DNA from: Novipirellula herctigrandis
GTDB lineage: Bacteria > Planctomycetota > Planctomycetia > Pirellulales > Pirellulaceae
Assembly (NCBI GenBank): GCA_007859835.1
Contig: SJPJ01000001.1
Coordinates: 4,934,142 to 4,998,141 of the forward strand
DNA: 64,000 nucleotides
Direction: 5' to 3'
Shown here: positions 44,127-56,300 of the stretch, piece after piece
Layout: each line of letters starts with the position of its first letter
Position numbering within the stretch: position 1 is the stretch's first letter
The notes under the pieces: generated by a model
What the model was told of the DNA's origin: nothing
Database searches by the model: none
What the model saw: the letters and a program-made list of their open reading frames with translations, nothing else
Program-made: the position numbers and the translations under genes

Positions 44127-45482
44127 TTGAAACAATCTCGTCCCTTCCGATCGCTCCGGTTGCGATTGCTTGCTCCGATCATTGCCACGGCACTTGTGGC
44201 GGCGGGCGTCGTTGCGCTGGTATCGAACGAATTGGCATCTCGTTGGATATCGGATGAATTGGAAGCCAGATTCCTAGGAATTGAGCAAACGCTTTCCGAT
44301 TCGCGTTTCCCGCTCAATCAAGTGGTACTGCAATCACTCGCTGAACTGACTCAGACGGAATTCATCACCCTTGATCGAGAGGGGCAACCACAACAAAGCA
44401 CGCTCGAAGGGACGATTCCGGATCAACGGCCGGCAGGCGAGTCGATCACCATCGAGGGCAGGCGTTTCTTCGCACGCTCGTTTTCCACCGTTGGAGCAGA
44501 GACCCGACCCGACAGTGTGTTTGAAGTCATCGTATTGTTTGACCGGATCCAAATCGAGGCCGATCGTAAACGTGCGGCTGTCTTGCCGCTGGTCACCGGC
44601 TTATCAACGATTTTGGCGATCAGCACGGTCACGCTGTTGTTGACTTCCCGCTTGGTTCGACGCATCGGACGATTGCAGCAACGGGTCGAACAGGTCGCCG
44701 ATGGTGACTTTCACTCGGTAGTTTCCGATGCAGGGGGCGATGAAATTGGACGACTCGGTAACGCGGTTGATTCCATGGCTCGGCAACTGAGTGTTTTGTG
44801 GCAGAAAGTGAATCGTCAACAGGGCGAAAAACTCTTACATCAAGTCGCCGGGGGCATGGCACATCAACTTCGAAACAGTCTTACGGGCGCTCGGATGGCA
44901 GTGGAACTTCACGCGGCTGATTGCCCAAGCCGTGACGATGAAGGACTCCGTATCGCAATTGATCAAATCGAATCGGCTGAGGACTACGTGCGACGCTTGC
45001 TGCTTGTGGCATCGGGGCGACAAGACGAGGATCGTCCGATGGCCGGATTGGTTTGTCTTCACGACCTCCAATCAAGTCTCTCGCCCATCGCCAAACATTT
45101 GCGAATTGAACTGACTTGGAACTTCGATGAGGCCATCGCAGATCACTCGATCAGGGATGGGCCGACTTGGGTAGCCGCGATAACGAATATGATTCAAAAC
45201 GCAATGCAAGCGGGTGACAAGGTTCGCGTCGACGCGAGACTCATTGATCAACAGATTCGAGTCACCGTATCCGATAATGGACCAGGAATTCCGGAGACGA
45301 TGATTGACGATGTATTTGAACCATTTGTCACGACAAAACCCGAAGGAATGGGACTAGGCCTAGCCGTGGTTCGCCGAGCCGCTGAGTCGTTCGGCGGAGC
45401 GGTCAATTGGAAACGCACAGGCCAGCAAACGGAGTTTGAATTGACGGTTCCAACGCTCACCATTGATAAGACACAACAATGA
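44127..45482 (+). CDS. Membrane sensor histidine kinase (HAMP)
   Basis: This 451-residue kinase starts at a TTG (44127); no in-frame ATG lies upstream. A first membrane helix (LLAPIIATALVAAGVVALVS, about residues 14-33) and a second (VLPLVTGLSTILAISTVTLLLTS, about 152-174) flank a periplasmic sensor domain of about 115 residues that matches nothing I know. A HAMP domain follows (RLVRRIGRLQQRVEQVADGDF ... EIGRLGNAVDSMA). The phospho-accepting His246 lies in GGMAHQLRNSLTGA. The ATP-binding domain has the N box NMIQNAMQAG, the G1 box DNGPGIPE and the G2 box GMGLGLAVV. Its stop overlaps the start of the response regulator by four bases, so the two are a classic pair. The signal sensed is unknown. 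Confidence 0.94.
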   Translation: MKQSRPFRSLRLRLLAPIIATALVAAGVVALVSNELASRWISDELEARFLGIEQTLSDSRFPLNQVVLQSLAELTQTEFITLDREGQPQQSTLEGTIPDQRPAGESITIEGRRFFARSFSTVGAETRPDSVFEVIVLFDRIQIEADRKRAAVLPLVTGLSTILAISTVTLLLTSRLVRRIGRLQQRVEQVADGDFHSVVSDAGGDEIGRLGNAVDSMARQLSVLWQKVNRQQGEKLLHQVAGGMAHQLRNSLTGARMAVELHAADCPSRDDEGLRIAIDQIESAEDYVRRLLLVASGRQDEDRPMAGLVCLHDLQSSLSPIAKHLRIELTWNFDEAIADHSIRDGPTWVAAITNMIQNAMQAGDKVRVDARLIDQQIRVTVSDNGPGIPETMIDDVFEPFVTTKPEGMGLGLAVVRRAAESFGGAVNWKRTGQQTEFELTVPTLTIDKTQQ

Positions 45483-46912
45483 AACATTCCACACAACATG
45501 TTCTTGTCGTCGATGATGAACCGTCCATTTGTTGGGCATTAGAAAAAATGTTGACGCAAGAGGGCCACTCGGTTGCGATCGCTTCGTCGGCCGAAGAAGG
45601 GTTACAGCAGGTCGAACAACAGAAACCGGACATGGTCATCTTGGATGTTCGTTTACCCAAAGAGGACGGTATCACGGCGTTACCGAAGTATCTGAAAGCA
45701 ACCAACAACGCTCCGGTGATTATCATCACAGCCTTTGGCGACCTCGAGACCGCAGTTGCCGCGGTCAAAAATGGAGCGACCGATTACTTGACGAAACCGT
45801 TCAAGCTCGAAGATGCGTTGCGGACGTGCCGGCAAACGCTTCGTGAATCAACGCCTCGTCTCGCACCGGCCGCCACTCAATTGACCGCACGGAGTCACCA
45901 TGTGCTCGTCGGCGGCTCACCGGCGATGCAGTTTGTGTTTCGGCAAATTGCTTTGGTCGCCGATAGTGACCTGTCTGTCTTGATTACAGGCGAAACCGGT
46001 ACGGGCAAAGAGCTTGTGGCTGCGGCTATTCATCGACACAGCCGACGATCACAACAGCCATACATTCCGATAGCGCCGGTTGCTTTGAATCCTGATTTGA
46101 TCGAAAGCGAACTGTTCGGGCATGTGAAAGGCGCGTTTACCGGGGCTAGCGACGATCGAGCGGGATTGTTCGAACAGGCCGAAGGTGGCACGGTGCTTCT
46201 TGATGAAATCGGCGATCTGCCGCTAGCGATTCAAGCAAAGTTACTGAGAGTGCTCGAACAAGGGCAATATTTTCGCGTTGGAGACGTGCGGCCAAGACAA
46301 GCCAATGTCCGAATTATCGCCGCGACCAATTGCGATCTACATGACGCGGTTGTTGCAGGCGATTTTCGCGAAGATTTGTTTCATCGAATGTCGGGTGTCC
46401 AAATTCATTTGCCCCCACTGCGTATGCGGTGTGACGACATCCCACTACTATGTGATCACTTTCTTGAGGAAATGGATTACCCCGCAGCCGATCTGGCAAT
46501 CGATGAATCGCTTCTTGAGATGCTTCAATCGCGTGATTGGTCTGGCAACATTCGCGAACTCAAAAGCGCCCTTGAACACGCAGCCGTCGTGGCTCGTGGA
46601 CGAGTACTGCAAGCGAGCGACTTTCCACCACCAAAACCATCTCGTGGCGAACAGACGCAGTCGAACGCATCCATGCTCGCAGCCGCAGTTCGAGCATGGG
46701 GACTCGATAGAATTCAACATCGAACACCCGAATCCGAGCCACTACACGCCCAGTTCCTAGCCGCTGCAGAACCGGCGCTTCTCGAAGTCGCCCTTGAATC
46801 GAGCGACGGCAATCGCGCCAAAGCTGCAGAACTTTTGGGCATTCACCGAGGGACCCTACGAGATCGCTTGCGAAGTTACGGTATCGATGAATCCGCCAAG
46901 ACGCAAAATTAG
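45479..46912 (+). CDS. NtrC-family sigma-54-dependent response regulator
   Basis: This 477-residue regulator has three parts. The receiver (about 1-120) has the acidic pair VVDDEPS and phospho-accepting Asp56 in VILDVRLP, with the switch residues ITAFG and Lys in LTKPF. The AAA+ domain (about 145-380) has Walker A GETGTGKE, the sigma-54 contact loop GAFTGA, the Walker [14 protein letters not shown] and the arginine-containing [20 protein letters not shown]. The C-terminus ends in a Fis-type helix-turn-helix ([32 protein letters not shown]). GAFTGA is intact, so it should activate sigma-54 promoters. The kinase gene overlaps its start. It is transcribed towards the giant gene at 47355, a possible target. 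Confidence 0.96.
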   Translation: MKHSTQHVLVVDDEPSICWALEKMLTQEGHSVAIASSAEEGLQQVEQQKPDMVILDVRLPKEDGITALPKYLKATNNAPVIIITAFGDLETAVAAVKNGATDYLTKPFKLEDALRTCRQTLRESTPRLAPAATQLTARSHHVLVGGSPAMQFVFRQIALVADSDLSVLITGETGTGKELVAAAIHRHSRRSQQPYIPIAPVALNPDLIESELFGHVKGAFTGASDDRAGLFEQAEGGTVLLDEIGDLPLAIQAKLLRVLEQGQYFRVGDVRPRQANVRIIAATNCDLHDAVVAGDFREDLFHRMSGVQIHLPPLRMRCDDIPLLCDHFLEEMDYPAADLAIDESLLEMLQSRDWSGNIRELKSALEHAAVVARGRVLQASDFPPPKPSRGEQTQSNASMLAAAVRAWGLDRIQHRTPESEPLHAQFLAAAEPALLEVALESSDGNRAKAAELLGIHRGTLRDRLRSYGIDESAKTQN

Positions 46913-47354
46913 CGATATAGAATCATCTGCATTGGCGTTTTAGATACCTTGAATCGAGACGGGCAATCACCGGCTGGCTATGCGAACACCGGCAGGCTAT
47001 GCGAACTCTGCCAAAGCAATATTTACGAGTCGCGTCGATTTGAGTCTTGATCGCTTCGCTTGCACGCTATCACGCCGATTTCATAAAACACCGTTATTTC
47101 GGCTCAAAAAAACGCCGTGTAAGGATTCTTCTTAACCCAAATGTGTGGGTGGATTGGTTAGTATGGGGGGGTGAGTAGAACCGACTTTGGACCGGAGCGA
47201 TGAACCATCAATGGTTGATGCGTTGTCTTCCTGTTCTATCTAGGGATAGTTGGATTTCCTGGTTCGCGGTTCGCTCGGACGATTGTCTTTACCTGATCGC
47301 CGCAGATTCACGGTGATCGCAACTCATCAAGTTCTCTCAGCCAAGCTACTCATC
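46913..47354. other. Upstream region of the giant gene, with a 19-bp direct repeat
   Basis: No gene lies in these 442 bases. A 19-bp unit, accggctggctatgcgaac, is repeated head to tail at 46969-46987 and 46988-47006 with one mismatch. An AT-rich stretch (aaaaaaacgccgtgtaaggattcttcttaac) follows near 47110, then a G-rich run at 47163-47172. A weak sigma-54-like spacing (TGG at 47260, GC at 47273-47274) was seen but does not match the consensus well. The promoter of the giant gene must lie here. Confidence 0.55.
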
Positions 47355-50300
47355 ATGCGAAACTCAGGCTCAACAACTTGTCGTAACCTTCGTGGTCGAT
47401 CCAGTCGAATCTCAAAAGCAAAACGCCGTGCTGCGCATCAACGTCGGCACCTAACAGAAAAACTCGAAGAACGTGTCTTGCTTGCCGGCGACTTAGGGTC
47501 GGTCGAGGAGACTTTCGACCAGCAACCTCTCGCATCAGAATTCGATGAAGGTCCCGCCTCAATCGCGAGACTCGCTGAAGGTGAATTGACAGGCAACCTC
47601 AGTAGCATCGATTCGTTTGGACAATCGCTGCGCGCGGCGGTTGATGATATCTCTCGAGTCGTGGGAGCGATTAGTGCGTCGAGTGAACTAGGGCAAGAAA
47701 TTCCGTATCTCGGGTCGCTGCTGCCGGTGGATGTTGGGAATTCAGCCGTCATCGATACTGCTTCGATTGGTGCGTTGTTTGACCTAGCTGATCGGTTTGA
47801 AGAGGACGTGGCTGAGCCGCTGCGAGCATTTTTGGATTTGGTGCCAAATGCGTCTCCGTCGCAATTGGTTGCACGATTCGATTTTTTAGATCCGGTACCG
47901 GGTATTGCCGGTGGACTTGAAGGAGTGCGGCTGAATTTAGATTTGGCTCAGCAATTTGAAAGCAGCGTGGCGGCACTGTTGGAACCAATCACGGCCAGGG
48001 TTGGTGGATTGATCGATGCGGTCGATGGTGATGCATTGGCGACAGAGCTGCCAGTGAATCTCTCACTCGACAATTTTTCACTCGATGTGATTCGTGATGC
48101 TGCTGACCAAGTGGGGATTTCGATTCCGGAGTTTTCGTTGGACTTGTCACGATCGGATTTACCGCCGATCGACTTTGCGGCTAATGTCGGCTTTTTGTCC
48201 GGCGGCGTCGTCGGCGGAGCGATCGAGTTAGACATCGGCTTCGAGTTGGACTTTGGTGGATTGTTTAGCGACCCATCGCTCGACACCAGCGATTTGGCAG
48301 GATTAATCTCACTGGAAACGCTCAGTGAGATTTCAGCAATCGACATTAGCGATGCGATTGACCTGAAAATGATTGGCGACGGTTTGAATGTTGAGTTGCC
48401 GTTTGATTTTTCGTTATCCGGTTTTGATCCGGGCGATCTGTTACCAATCTTCACACTCAGTGACGACAATCCGCTCGACGATGTCTTTCCCCAATTTGGC
48501 TTGCGGATTCCGGATGGTGCGGACTACTCAGCTGAGTCGATTCTTGGCTTTCACTCGATTGATGGGACGGGCGTGCTTAGTTCGCTCGACCAACTTGGCA
48601 GCGTCTTCGGAGCCTGGGAACAAGGGTCGCTATTGGATTTCCCTGTTCCGCTTGCCAGCGATTTGACGCTCGGCGAAGCGTTCGGATTGGCCGAGGGCTA
48701 CGGCAGTGCGGTGCTGCAATTTTTGACCGATGGTGACGGTTTGCCCTCGTTCGATTCTATTCAGGAACTCGCTGAACTGATCCCAGGCGTGAGTAGTCTG
48801 ACCGACAGCGATGCGCTCACATACGATCCCGAGACGAAGTTGATTACGCTGTCGCTTGATTTCTTCCGCAGTCCTGATCCGATCGTGACTCAAGCGAATT
48901 TGTCTCTGATTGCGGGCGCTGACGCTTCGCCAATCGCCTCGGTGCAAATAACGCCGGGCGAAGCGGGGATCAACAACCGCTTAGAAGTCACACGCGATTT
49001 GTCGTTCGGTTTGCAATTACAGATTGATTTTTCGGGAAATGTAAAGTCCGAGAAAATCGTCAACGTGAACGAGAACAACAAACTCGTCTCCGACCCGCGC
49101 GAGAACATTCGCTCGTGGGCTTCGATGCTCGACGTGCTCGAGCGTTTAGGAGTGGCACATTTGTCGGATCAGACGCAGATCCTACAAGTCCAACTTCGCG
49201 ACGGCAGTGTGGTGTCGGCGAATATGGGCACGGTCGATGCAACGACTTCAGTCGGCGAGTGGCTCGAGCGAGGCCGCGTCGTCCGCAATGGCGAAGTCGT
49301 GATGGAGTTAGTGCTGAGGGAGTTTGACGCGTTTAATCCAGCTGCGAACGATTTCGATTTGACAGACCGCGTCGAGGTGCGCGATTACACAACCGCACCG
49401 GTTGTCGCCCAAGATCCGGTTGATGTGGTGGTCGATTACCTTGTTTCAACGCCTGACACCGGATTTGATGACCCACGACTATTGACGTCTGACGAGCGGA
49501 GTGCGGATTTGCCAGCCGAAGTCGAAACGGTTGGCCAAGCTCGTCGCTGGGTGATGGGGCAAGTCGAAAACTATTTGGAGTCAACCTTTGCTCGAGCGTA
49601 CGATGGCGAGCAATGGATCATTCGTGCGGAGTTCAATGATATCGGGGACCCCGATTTCGCCGGATCGGCCGAGCCGAATCTTGTGTTCCCCGCGAGCACC
49701 GATCCGGCTTCGGTGGTTTATCCGCCGACGCTGGCGAAACAGCTCGAACTGAAGCCCCGAGAGGCGGCCGAGCCGGATGTTTTGGCGTACTTTAACAATC
49801 TAAACGCCAACTTTGATTACGGCGTCGCGGCAGAGATCGTGCCAGGGCGTCAGCGGTTGTTTACCACGATGCTACACGAGATTGTCCACGGGCTAGGCGT
49901 CGGCAGCGAGAGTAAACCGGGGCAAGCCATCTTTGACGGCTCTGGTGCGCTCGTTGGTTTTGATCGCAATGGAAACTTCCGTTTTGACCAGCATCCCGCC
50001 GTCTACGATACGTTCTTGACTGTCGAGGACATCCGTGGGTTCGGTCAGCGGACTCCCTATGTCGATCTGACGCCAGCCGAACGGTTGGATGTTCTGGATG
50101 GGAACTACTTGGTTTCCTTCGATGGCAGTCATGCCAAAGCGGCGAATGTTGTCTCGGGCAATCCCGCTCCGTCGATATACACTCCGGTGCCTTATGAGGA
50201 ACTTTCGTCGATCGATCATTTTGCACCGGCCGACTACAACTCACTCGGCGAATTGTTGTTGCCAGCACCGAGTCCGCTAGCGCCCGAACCAACGGCGATC

Positions 50301-53300
50301 ACACCGACAACGCTAGGTGTTTTGCAAGACATCGGATACACGCCAATCGCGCCTGCTGAGACGTCATTGTACGAACTCCAGACGAGCGAATTTTGGAGCC
50401 GCTTCTTCGATACCACTGCCGATGGGTTACAGTCACCTAGGCTTAATGCGGAGGCGGCTCTGCGGGATGATTCGGTTCCGCTAAAGAACTTTGTGTTTAC
50501 CGATACGGTTGAATTTGATCGACCACTTGAAACACTGGAGTTTCAATTTCGCAATGGAACCACCGCGTTTCTTGATCTTGGCACGATTGACGACGCAACC
50601 CTGGGCGACTTGTTCGACTTTGCCGATGCGACGCCTAATTTGTCGATCGGGTTCACCGTTGGCGGTTTGAGGTTCATCGACGAATCAACGCCTGCAAGCG
50701 ATGGCGTGTTTTCAATCGCCTGGGTGGATTCGGGCAGTCCGAACCTGCGTGAGATTGGTCAGTTGGTTCCGATCGGCGCGGCAGCTGACGGCGTGTCCGA
50801 ATTGCTCACCGATCGAATCTTTGTGCCGGTCCCCTACGATGGTGAATCGCCCATCGACCCTACAACGACGCTAGGGCGTTTACTCGATGGCACGCCCTAT
50901 GAATCGCTGCTTGGTTTTGAATCAACCGCGACAGTGACGATGCCCAGCGGTGAAACGTTCGATATCACCTCGGGGCCACTGACGCCCAACCGCACGCTTG
51001 CCGACGTTCTCGACACATTGTTGGTGGAAGATGAATCGGGTGAGAACATTCGCGTGAGCGCCTGGATCGATTCCGATTCGGATCGCGTAACTCTGGTGGA
51101 CATCGCCTCTAGCGAAGGGGACAGTCCGTTTTCGATTCTCGATACAACGGACGACTTTGGTTTCTACGGCGTGTTGTTTGGCCAAAGCAGCGGGGATTCG
51201 TTTGTCGAACCGGTCGTGGATGCCGATGGCGACGGGCGAATTCTGGGGCCGTCGCTTTCAAACCTTCCCGGCAACCGCATTGAACCACTCGCTGCACCGG
51301 CCATCTACGTGGACACCGCCCAGTCGGTTCCCTCGTGGACTCGTGTCAGTACGATCGTCGAGCGAAACGGTGGCGATCCGTCGGAACCACAAACCGCTGT
51401 GGTGCGACTGCGAGACGGTTCCGAAGTCACCTTGCGTGTCAGCAACCCTCGCAGTGTCACACTGGCTGACGCGGTGATCCAAAATCGATTTATTACGTCC
51501 GCGAGTGAACTGAAAGCAGAGTTGAAATTCGACGAGGACGGCTTGACGTTCGTTGACTACACAACCGGAACTGAAACACCCGCGATTGTTTCCGCCGTCG
51601 GGCCGTTCTGGGCGCGAGCGATTGGAATTGCTGACGACACTTTGCCAGCGGACGTGCCAGGTGTGATTCTGCCGGGACAACTCAATTTCAGCCGGCTCGA
51701 TTTCGGTGGCTCGATGACGCTCGATCAGTTCATGCCCATCGATAGTCCGTTTCGCGGCACGCCATCGGCCGGTTTGATTATTTCGATACCGGATGGGCAA
51801 TCGACTGGCGTTTCGGCACCCAGTCCAGAAGAGCTAACACTGGATCGATTACTCGAATCGTTGACGATCCGACGCGATGGCAAAATGTTGACTCGGGCGG
51901 AGATCGTCAACGAACGGATCGAAGTGACCTATTTGGGTGACGCCCAAGGTGCGTTGGTGATCCAGCAAGTCCCATCGACCAATCCCCGCGATTTGGCGTG
52001 GCTGGGACAATTTGTGCCGATCGGCGAGTCGAGCAGCAGCAATGGACACAAGACGGTCGGGCGTCCGCTCATCCCAAGTCTCCCGAGCCTATCCATACCG
52101 CCGCTTACGCCTGACACACTGGTACTCAATACACCACGACTGAGCGGCAACTTAAACGATACGCGGACGAGTTCCGCACGCATGAGTCTTCGTGACGGCA
52201 CGGTCATGACACTCAGTACCGGCGAGATTACCGGCGAGACAACATGGGGTGAGTTGCTTGGCCGATTGTCGATCGCCGGTGATGACGGCGAACGGCTGTT
52301 GCGGGCGTCGCTCGATGGCGATGCACTTCGGCTCGAAGACCTTTCCGATCCAATCGACGGTAACATCTTTACGCTCGACGAAGAAGGCATTGCAGATGAC
52401 AACGGCCTGTTTTTCCGTTTCATGGACGTCATCGATTTTGAAGATTTCGTGCCGCGCGATCTCGATGGTGACGGGATTGTTCAAAGTGGTTCATTGACGG
52501 TGCAGTCGCTGACGCCAGAGGCGACGCTGGGTGCAATTGTTGGTGACGATTCGCCGCTGTTTGACATCATCGACGGTGCGGGGACGGGCGGTGGCTTGAT
52601 GTCGTTCGGTGACGGAATGTACTTCGGTTTGGATCTACCTGATTTCACTCCCGATTCGACGCTGCAAGATGTTGCCAACGCTTTCTCGTTTATAGGGACG
52701 GAACCGGGACAGCAAATCACGACTCGATTCGAGGACGGCCGGTTCATTTTGTCGGACCTGACCGATGTCGCCATCAATGCGGAACCGTTCTCGATGCAAA
52801 TCCACCCGCGACAACCGCTGATCTCGCGATGGTTCGACCAACTGTTTGACCGCGACCGCGATGGCCAGCTCTTTTCCGCACCCGTATCGCTCCAGAACGC
52901 TGCTCGTCGCATCGACCCTTCGACAACCCTCGGCGACTATCTGCGTCTGCAAGGCATGGGCAACCTGATCGCGGACCCGATTCGATACCAAGCCGAATAC
53001 ACGCTACGAGATGGAACGATCGACACGTTCTTCGTTCGGATGACCGACAGCATGACTCTGGCAGAACTCGCTGAGAATTTCGATGTTTACGATGACAACG
53101 GCAACCTGATTATGGACGTGGTACTCGTTCAAAAAGAAACTCTCATCGGCGGTGATGAACTTCGTTTCGTAATGACGGATCTATCCGACCCGACTGGAGA
53201 TTTTTTCTTCAGTGTTGTCGCCGATGTCGCATCCGATCCGCCACCCGAGGCGCTGATCGCGTTGATGCTCGGGCTAACCGGAATAGACCAAAGTGATCAC

Positions 53301-56300
53301 GGGACGCTGACCGGCTCGAATCTCAATACGACGAACCAATCGATTGACGACCGTGTTCGTATCAAGCTGACCGAACCACCGACGCTGCACGCCGCCATCG
53401 GATTCCAAGCGTCGAACTTAAACGCATCGGCTCGTATCGGGGAATTGTTGGCAGTCGGACTTCAAGATGGCGACGCCAGTGGATCAGCGTCGATCGATTT
53501 GTCGTTCAAAACACCCGCCGGCAAGGACTATCTAACGCTATCGGACCTCGCACGATCGATCATCAATCCGCGTGAATCGTTGAACATCGACATTGATGCC
53601 GATTTGGCATTCGGCAGCGAGCTCTTCGTCGATCTGGCTGGGCTGAATGACCAGCCAGCCGATCCGAACGCAATCCCACGAATTGATGTGACATGGGACA
53701 ACCTCATCACAACCGATCCCAGCTTGCGTCTACAACCCGAAAACTTCATGTTCGTGACCGAGAACTTTGACAATCTGATCAATATCGGTCGGTTGTCAGT
53801 TCAAGACATCACCAATTTGATTCGGAAAGTGGTTGATTTTGTTGAGAGTTTGGCGGGTGAAACTTTGCTCGACAAACCGTTGCCACTAGTCAACACGTCA
53901 CTCGGTGAGGTGCTTGATACGGTCGACCGAGTGAATGAGATTGTCGATCGAATCACGGAAAATCCCAATGGTACGCTGGATACACTGGAAACCGAGATCG
54001 CAGGTTTGTTGGGGCTACAACCCGATCAGTTTGAATTGTTGCTGGATTTGCAAACGCAAACCTTGCGAATCGAATTGAATTTGGGACTCGACGCTGATAC
54101 CAACGCTTCGTTCAACTTGGACCTCGCCGATCTAGACTTGAGCCAACTGGATGGCTTGGTCGATCTCACGACTAGCGGCAATGTCAACATCGGTGCGTCA
54201 GCTGAATTGCGGGCTCATTTTGGGCTCGACTTTGCTGCCTTGACCGACACTAATTTTGATGAGCTTGTGTTCGTCTATGACACCAGTGGTTTGTTTGCCG
54301 GTGCGCAGATTACAGCGGATGATATCGCCTTCTCGACATCGATCTTGTCACTTGGTGTCGATGTCGGCCCAGGCCGAATCACATTGGATCGTGACGGATT
54401 GAATTTCGATGGCACGCCTGAAAACGAAGAAGATGCGGAAATCAGCATTGCAGCCAGCGGGGAATGGGCCGGCGGTCGCAAGCCGCTGACGTCGCTAACG
54501 GCGGAAGATTTTGAATTGAACTTTGACCGTGACTCGGCATCGCTTGGTGTCGATTTACCGATCACGTTCCTGGGCGATACGCAAACACTGCAAGTCCAAT
54601 GGAACCATCTCGATTCGTTCGCCTTCGATGTGCTCAGCGCCGGCGAGACAATCGGAGATTCGACGAGTACCGCGCCGAACATCATCGCTGTGCCTGATCT
54701 TCAAGCCGCGATTGGCAACTTGACACTCGCCGATGGTTTGATCGCGTTGGCCGAAGGCCTGCAAGGATTGTTCGGCTATATCGACGATTTCTTAGGCGAT
54801 GAAGTGCTGGGGATTCCGATGCCGTTGATCGGCGATGCGTTGGACGGAGCCGTTAGCTTTGTGGAAACCTTTGTCGCACCGCTTTCTGATGGACTGAGCC
54901 AGGGTGCAGGCGTAGGCGAAGTGATCTCGGCCGCTGGTCAACGGATTCTATTTGAAACGCTTGGTCCGGGGATAGGCGGAAACGGCTTGAACGTACTTCG
55001 CGATGCCAACGGCGACAGCTCGATCACGCTGGCCGATGTTGGTATTTCCATCGATGCGGAAAACGAGATTGCCTATGTGATCAACATTGGTCGAAATGGC
55101 ATTGCTCGGCAAACGCCGATCAACCTGGATGTCGGCGGCAATGCTCTCGGGTTGGAACTGACTGGGGATGTCGCCATCAACGCAGGTTATGGACTCGCCA
55201 TGGTTGTGGGATTCAACCTGGACGATGGACCATTCGTCGAGTTCGGCGACGGTAATGAAATTGCCATCGACTTCTACGCAGGCGTCGACGATCTTGTGGG
55301 CGAAGCAGTGCTGGGGCCACTAGCAATCAATGTCTCGACGATCGACGCCGATCAGTTGACCTTACAGCAGCGCAAGGATGCTCGTATTGACGAGAACAAC
55401 GTTGCAACCGAAGCGGTCAATGCGATTCGCGGCAACTTTGGAATCGATTTCCCCGCGGGTCGATATACGTTGGGCAATATCGGTAGTGCTTTTTCGCTAA
55501 TTGATGTCGATGTGAATTTTGTCGGTTCGATTCACGCTCATATCGATACCGGAATCAATACATCGATCGACGGAATACCGACCATCGTCGGTGATTTACA
55601 TTTGAACTTCGATCGAGCGACCGGTTCGTTTTCGGACGTGCTAACCAGCATCACGGCGCCACGCATTTCGCTATCGAACGTGGGGCTGGATCTCGGTTCG
55701 TTCGTCAGCAACGTGCTGGCACCGGTGCTTGAACCTGTTAACGAATTTTTGGAGCCGATTCGTCCGATCCTAAAGCAGCTTACTTCACCGATTCCAGTGC
55801 TCAGTGATCTGATTGGGCCGACCACCTATGTCGACTTCATCCGGCTGTTTGGCGAAGGGGGTGATACGGTGGTCGAGTTTGTCGATGCGGTTTCCAACAT
55901 AGTCACCTTGATCGACATTCCCACGAACGCCGATTCGATCATCTTGCCGCTCGGGAATTTCGAGACGGTGGTTGACTCGGTCACCGGCAAGCTGCAGCCG
56001 ATGCCGATCAGCGGGCAAACCAACTTGGACGATTTTCTCGATGGCGTCGATGAAGATTTAGCCGAGATGCGTGACTACTTGCAAAACATCCCGCAAGAGG
56101 AACCGGAGTTTGATTCGAGTGGTCAATTAATGACGACGCCCGGCAAATTCAGCATCCCGTTGCTGAAAGACCCGGCTAGTGCGATTGGGTTGCTGTTCGG
56201 GAACGACGTGGATCTTTTGAAGTACCAGGCTCCGAAGTTGGAGGCTGGTTTTCAATTTAGTGCGTCGATACCGGTATTCCCGGCATTCAGTATTGTCTTC

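Noticed and set aside
47258..47276. Sigma-54 promoter before the giant gene
   Set aside because: The GG-N10-GC spacing is present, but the flanking bases (TGGTTCG and TCGC) fit TGGCACG-N4-TTGC poorly, and such spacing is common by chance.
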